A DNA stretch of 64,000 nucleotides from positions 992,001 to 1,056,000 of the forward strand of contig NZ_WAGX01000005.1 of NCBI RefSeq assembly GCF_008830185.1, written 5' to 3'. The notes under the pieces were generated by a model that saw only the letters and a program-made list of their open reading frames with translations, was not told the DNA's origin and did no database searches. Each line of letters begins with the position of its first letter. Position 1 is the first letter of the stretch. Below, piece after piece: positions 63,748-64,000 of this stretch. The translations under genes and the position numbers were made by a program. The DNA is from Candidatus Galacturonatibacter soehngenii (lineage in GTDB: Bacteria; Bacillota; Clostridia; Lachnospirales; Lachnospiraceae).

Positions 63748-64000
63748 TCAGGTACTTTCTCTCTCAACTAAACTAACTGGAAGTGTTGTTTTGCTTGCCA
63801 CCATTTTATCCTTACTTGCGTCAACCAACATAGAAATAGCCATTTGTGCCATCTCTTTAATCGGTTGATGTATGGTTGTAATTGTAGGTGTTGTAATGGA
63901 GGATACCAATACATCATCGAATCCAACCACCTTTAAATCCTTTGGTACGCTTATCTTTAATCTGGAACATACCTGTAATACCTGTGCTGCAATCAAATCA
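63748..64000 (-). CDS. LacI-family regulator, C-terminal part (5' end outside window)
   Basis: The visible 83 residues are the end of a LacI effector-binding domain: DLIAAQVLQVCSRLKISVPKD, then VVGFDDVLVSSITTPTITTIHQP and LPVSLVEREST at the end, a classical C-terminus for the family. The reading frame runs beyond the window edge, so the DNA-binding domain and the start are outside. The target is unknown. Confidence 0.92.
   Translation of the reverse strand, partial: DLIAAQVLQVCSRLKISVPKDLKVVGFDDVLVSSITTPTITTIHQPIKEMAQMAISMLVDASKDKMVASKTTLPVSLVEREST

Overview
The window is low-GC Gram-positive DNA. Gene content (Crh-like HPr with HPr kinase, rapZ-whiA, an FtsH with an acidic tail, AGCS alanine symporter, CspB-like subtilase, many oligosaccharide genes, GH94 phosphorylase) points to an anaerobic, plant-polysaccharide-using member of the Clostridia, most like the Lachnospiraceae (Lachnoclostridium phytofermentans type). 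This placement is inference from gene content, not from a database search. Nearly all genes lie on the minus strand. I saw no insertion sequence, prophage, CRISPR array or rRNA.

Region by region: 1-5.3 kb holds a lactose/cellobiose-type PTS (IIA, IIB, IIC) followed by a GH2 glycosidase cut by the window edge, with a LicR-type PTS-controlled activator upstream. 5.4-14.8 kb is a mixed block: CvfB-like RNA-binding protein, acyl-ACP thioesterase, tRNA-Gln, aminotransferase, iron-type alcohol dehydrogenase, an orphan ParA with a small basic partner, a pseudo-HAD/GNAT fusion, cyclophilin, a VOC protein, and a zinc-ribbon/TPM membrane pair. 15.2-18.5 kb has an Na+/alanine symporter and a lipoprotein carboxylesterase whose leader carries a LicT/BglG-type antiterminator site.

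18.8-32.3 kb is a conserved housekeeping and carbon-control block: fba, lipid kinase, a Crh-like HPr (active-site His replaced by Glu, Ser46 kept), whiA, rapZ, murB, ROK glucokinase, hprK, uvrC, ftsH, and pyrG on the opposite strand. HPr kinase and the His-less HPr together suggest CcpA-type catabolite control.

32.4-45.2 kb is an oligosaccharide-use locus: LacI regulator, two ABC permeases and a binding lipoprotein (no ATPase gene), a circularly permuted GH3, a GH31 alpha-xylosidase-like enzyme, and a divergent GH94 cellobiose phosphorylase. An exact 17-bp repeat flanks the divergent promoters and is the likely LacI operator. Together these fit import of xyloglucan-type or cello-oligosaccharides, trimming by GH31 and GH3, and phosphorolysis of cellobiose.

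45.3-55.7 kb contains a chemoreceptor, galE, a secreted papain-like protease with a small lipoprotein, a membrane-anchored SGNH hydrolase, a MutS2-like ATPase lacking the Smr domain behind an apparent transcription-attenuation leader, and a secreted CAP-domain protein. 55.8-63.6 kb is a tight four-gene unit with unusual proteins: a double zinc-ribbon helical protein, a DUF4422 protein with an added helical domain, a metallophosphoesterase fused to a sugar-binding-protein domain without signal peptide, and a CspB-like subtilase. The window ends in a second LacI-family gene.

The observations I rate highest are the MutS2-like gene with its attenuator, the phosphoesterase-binding-protein fusion and its cluster, the antiterminator site in front of an esterase gene, and the Crh-like protein.
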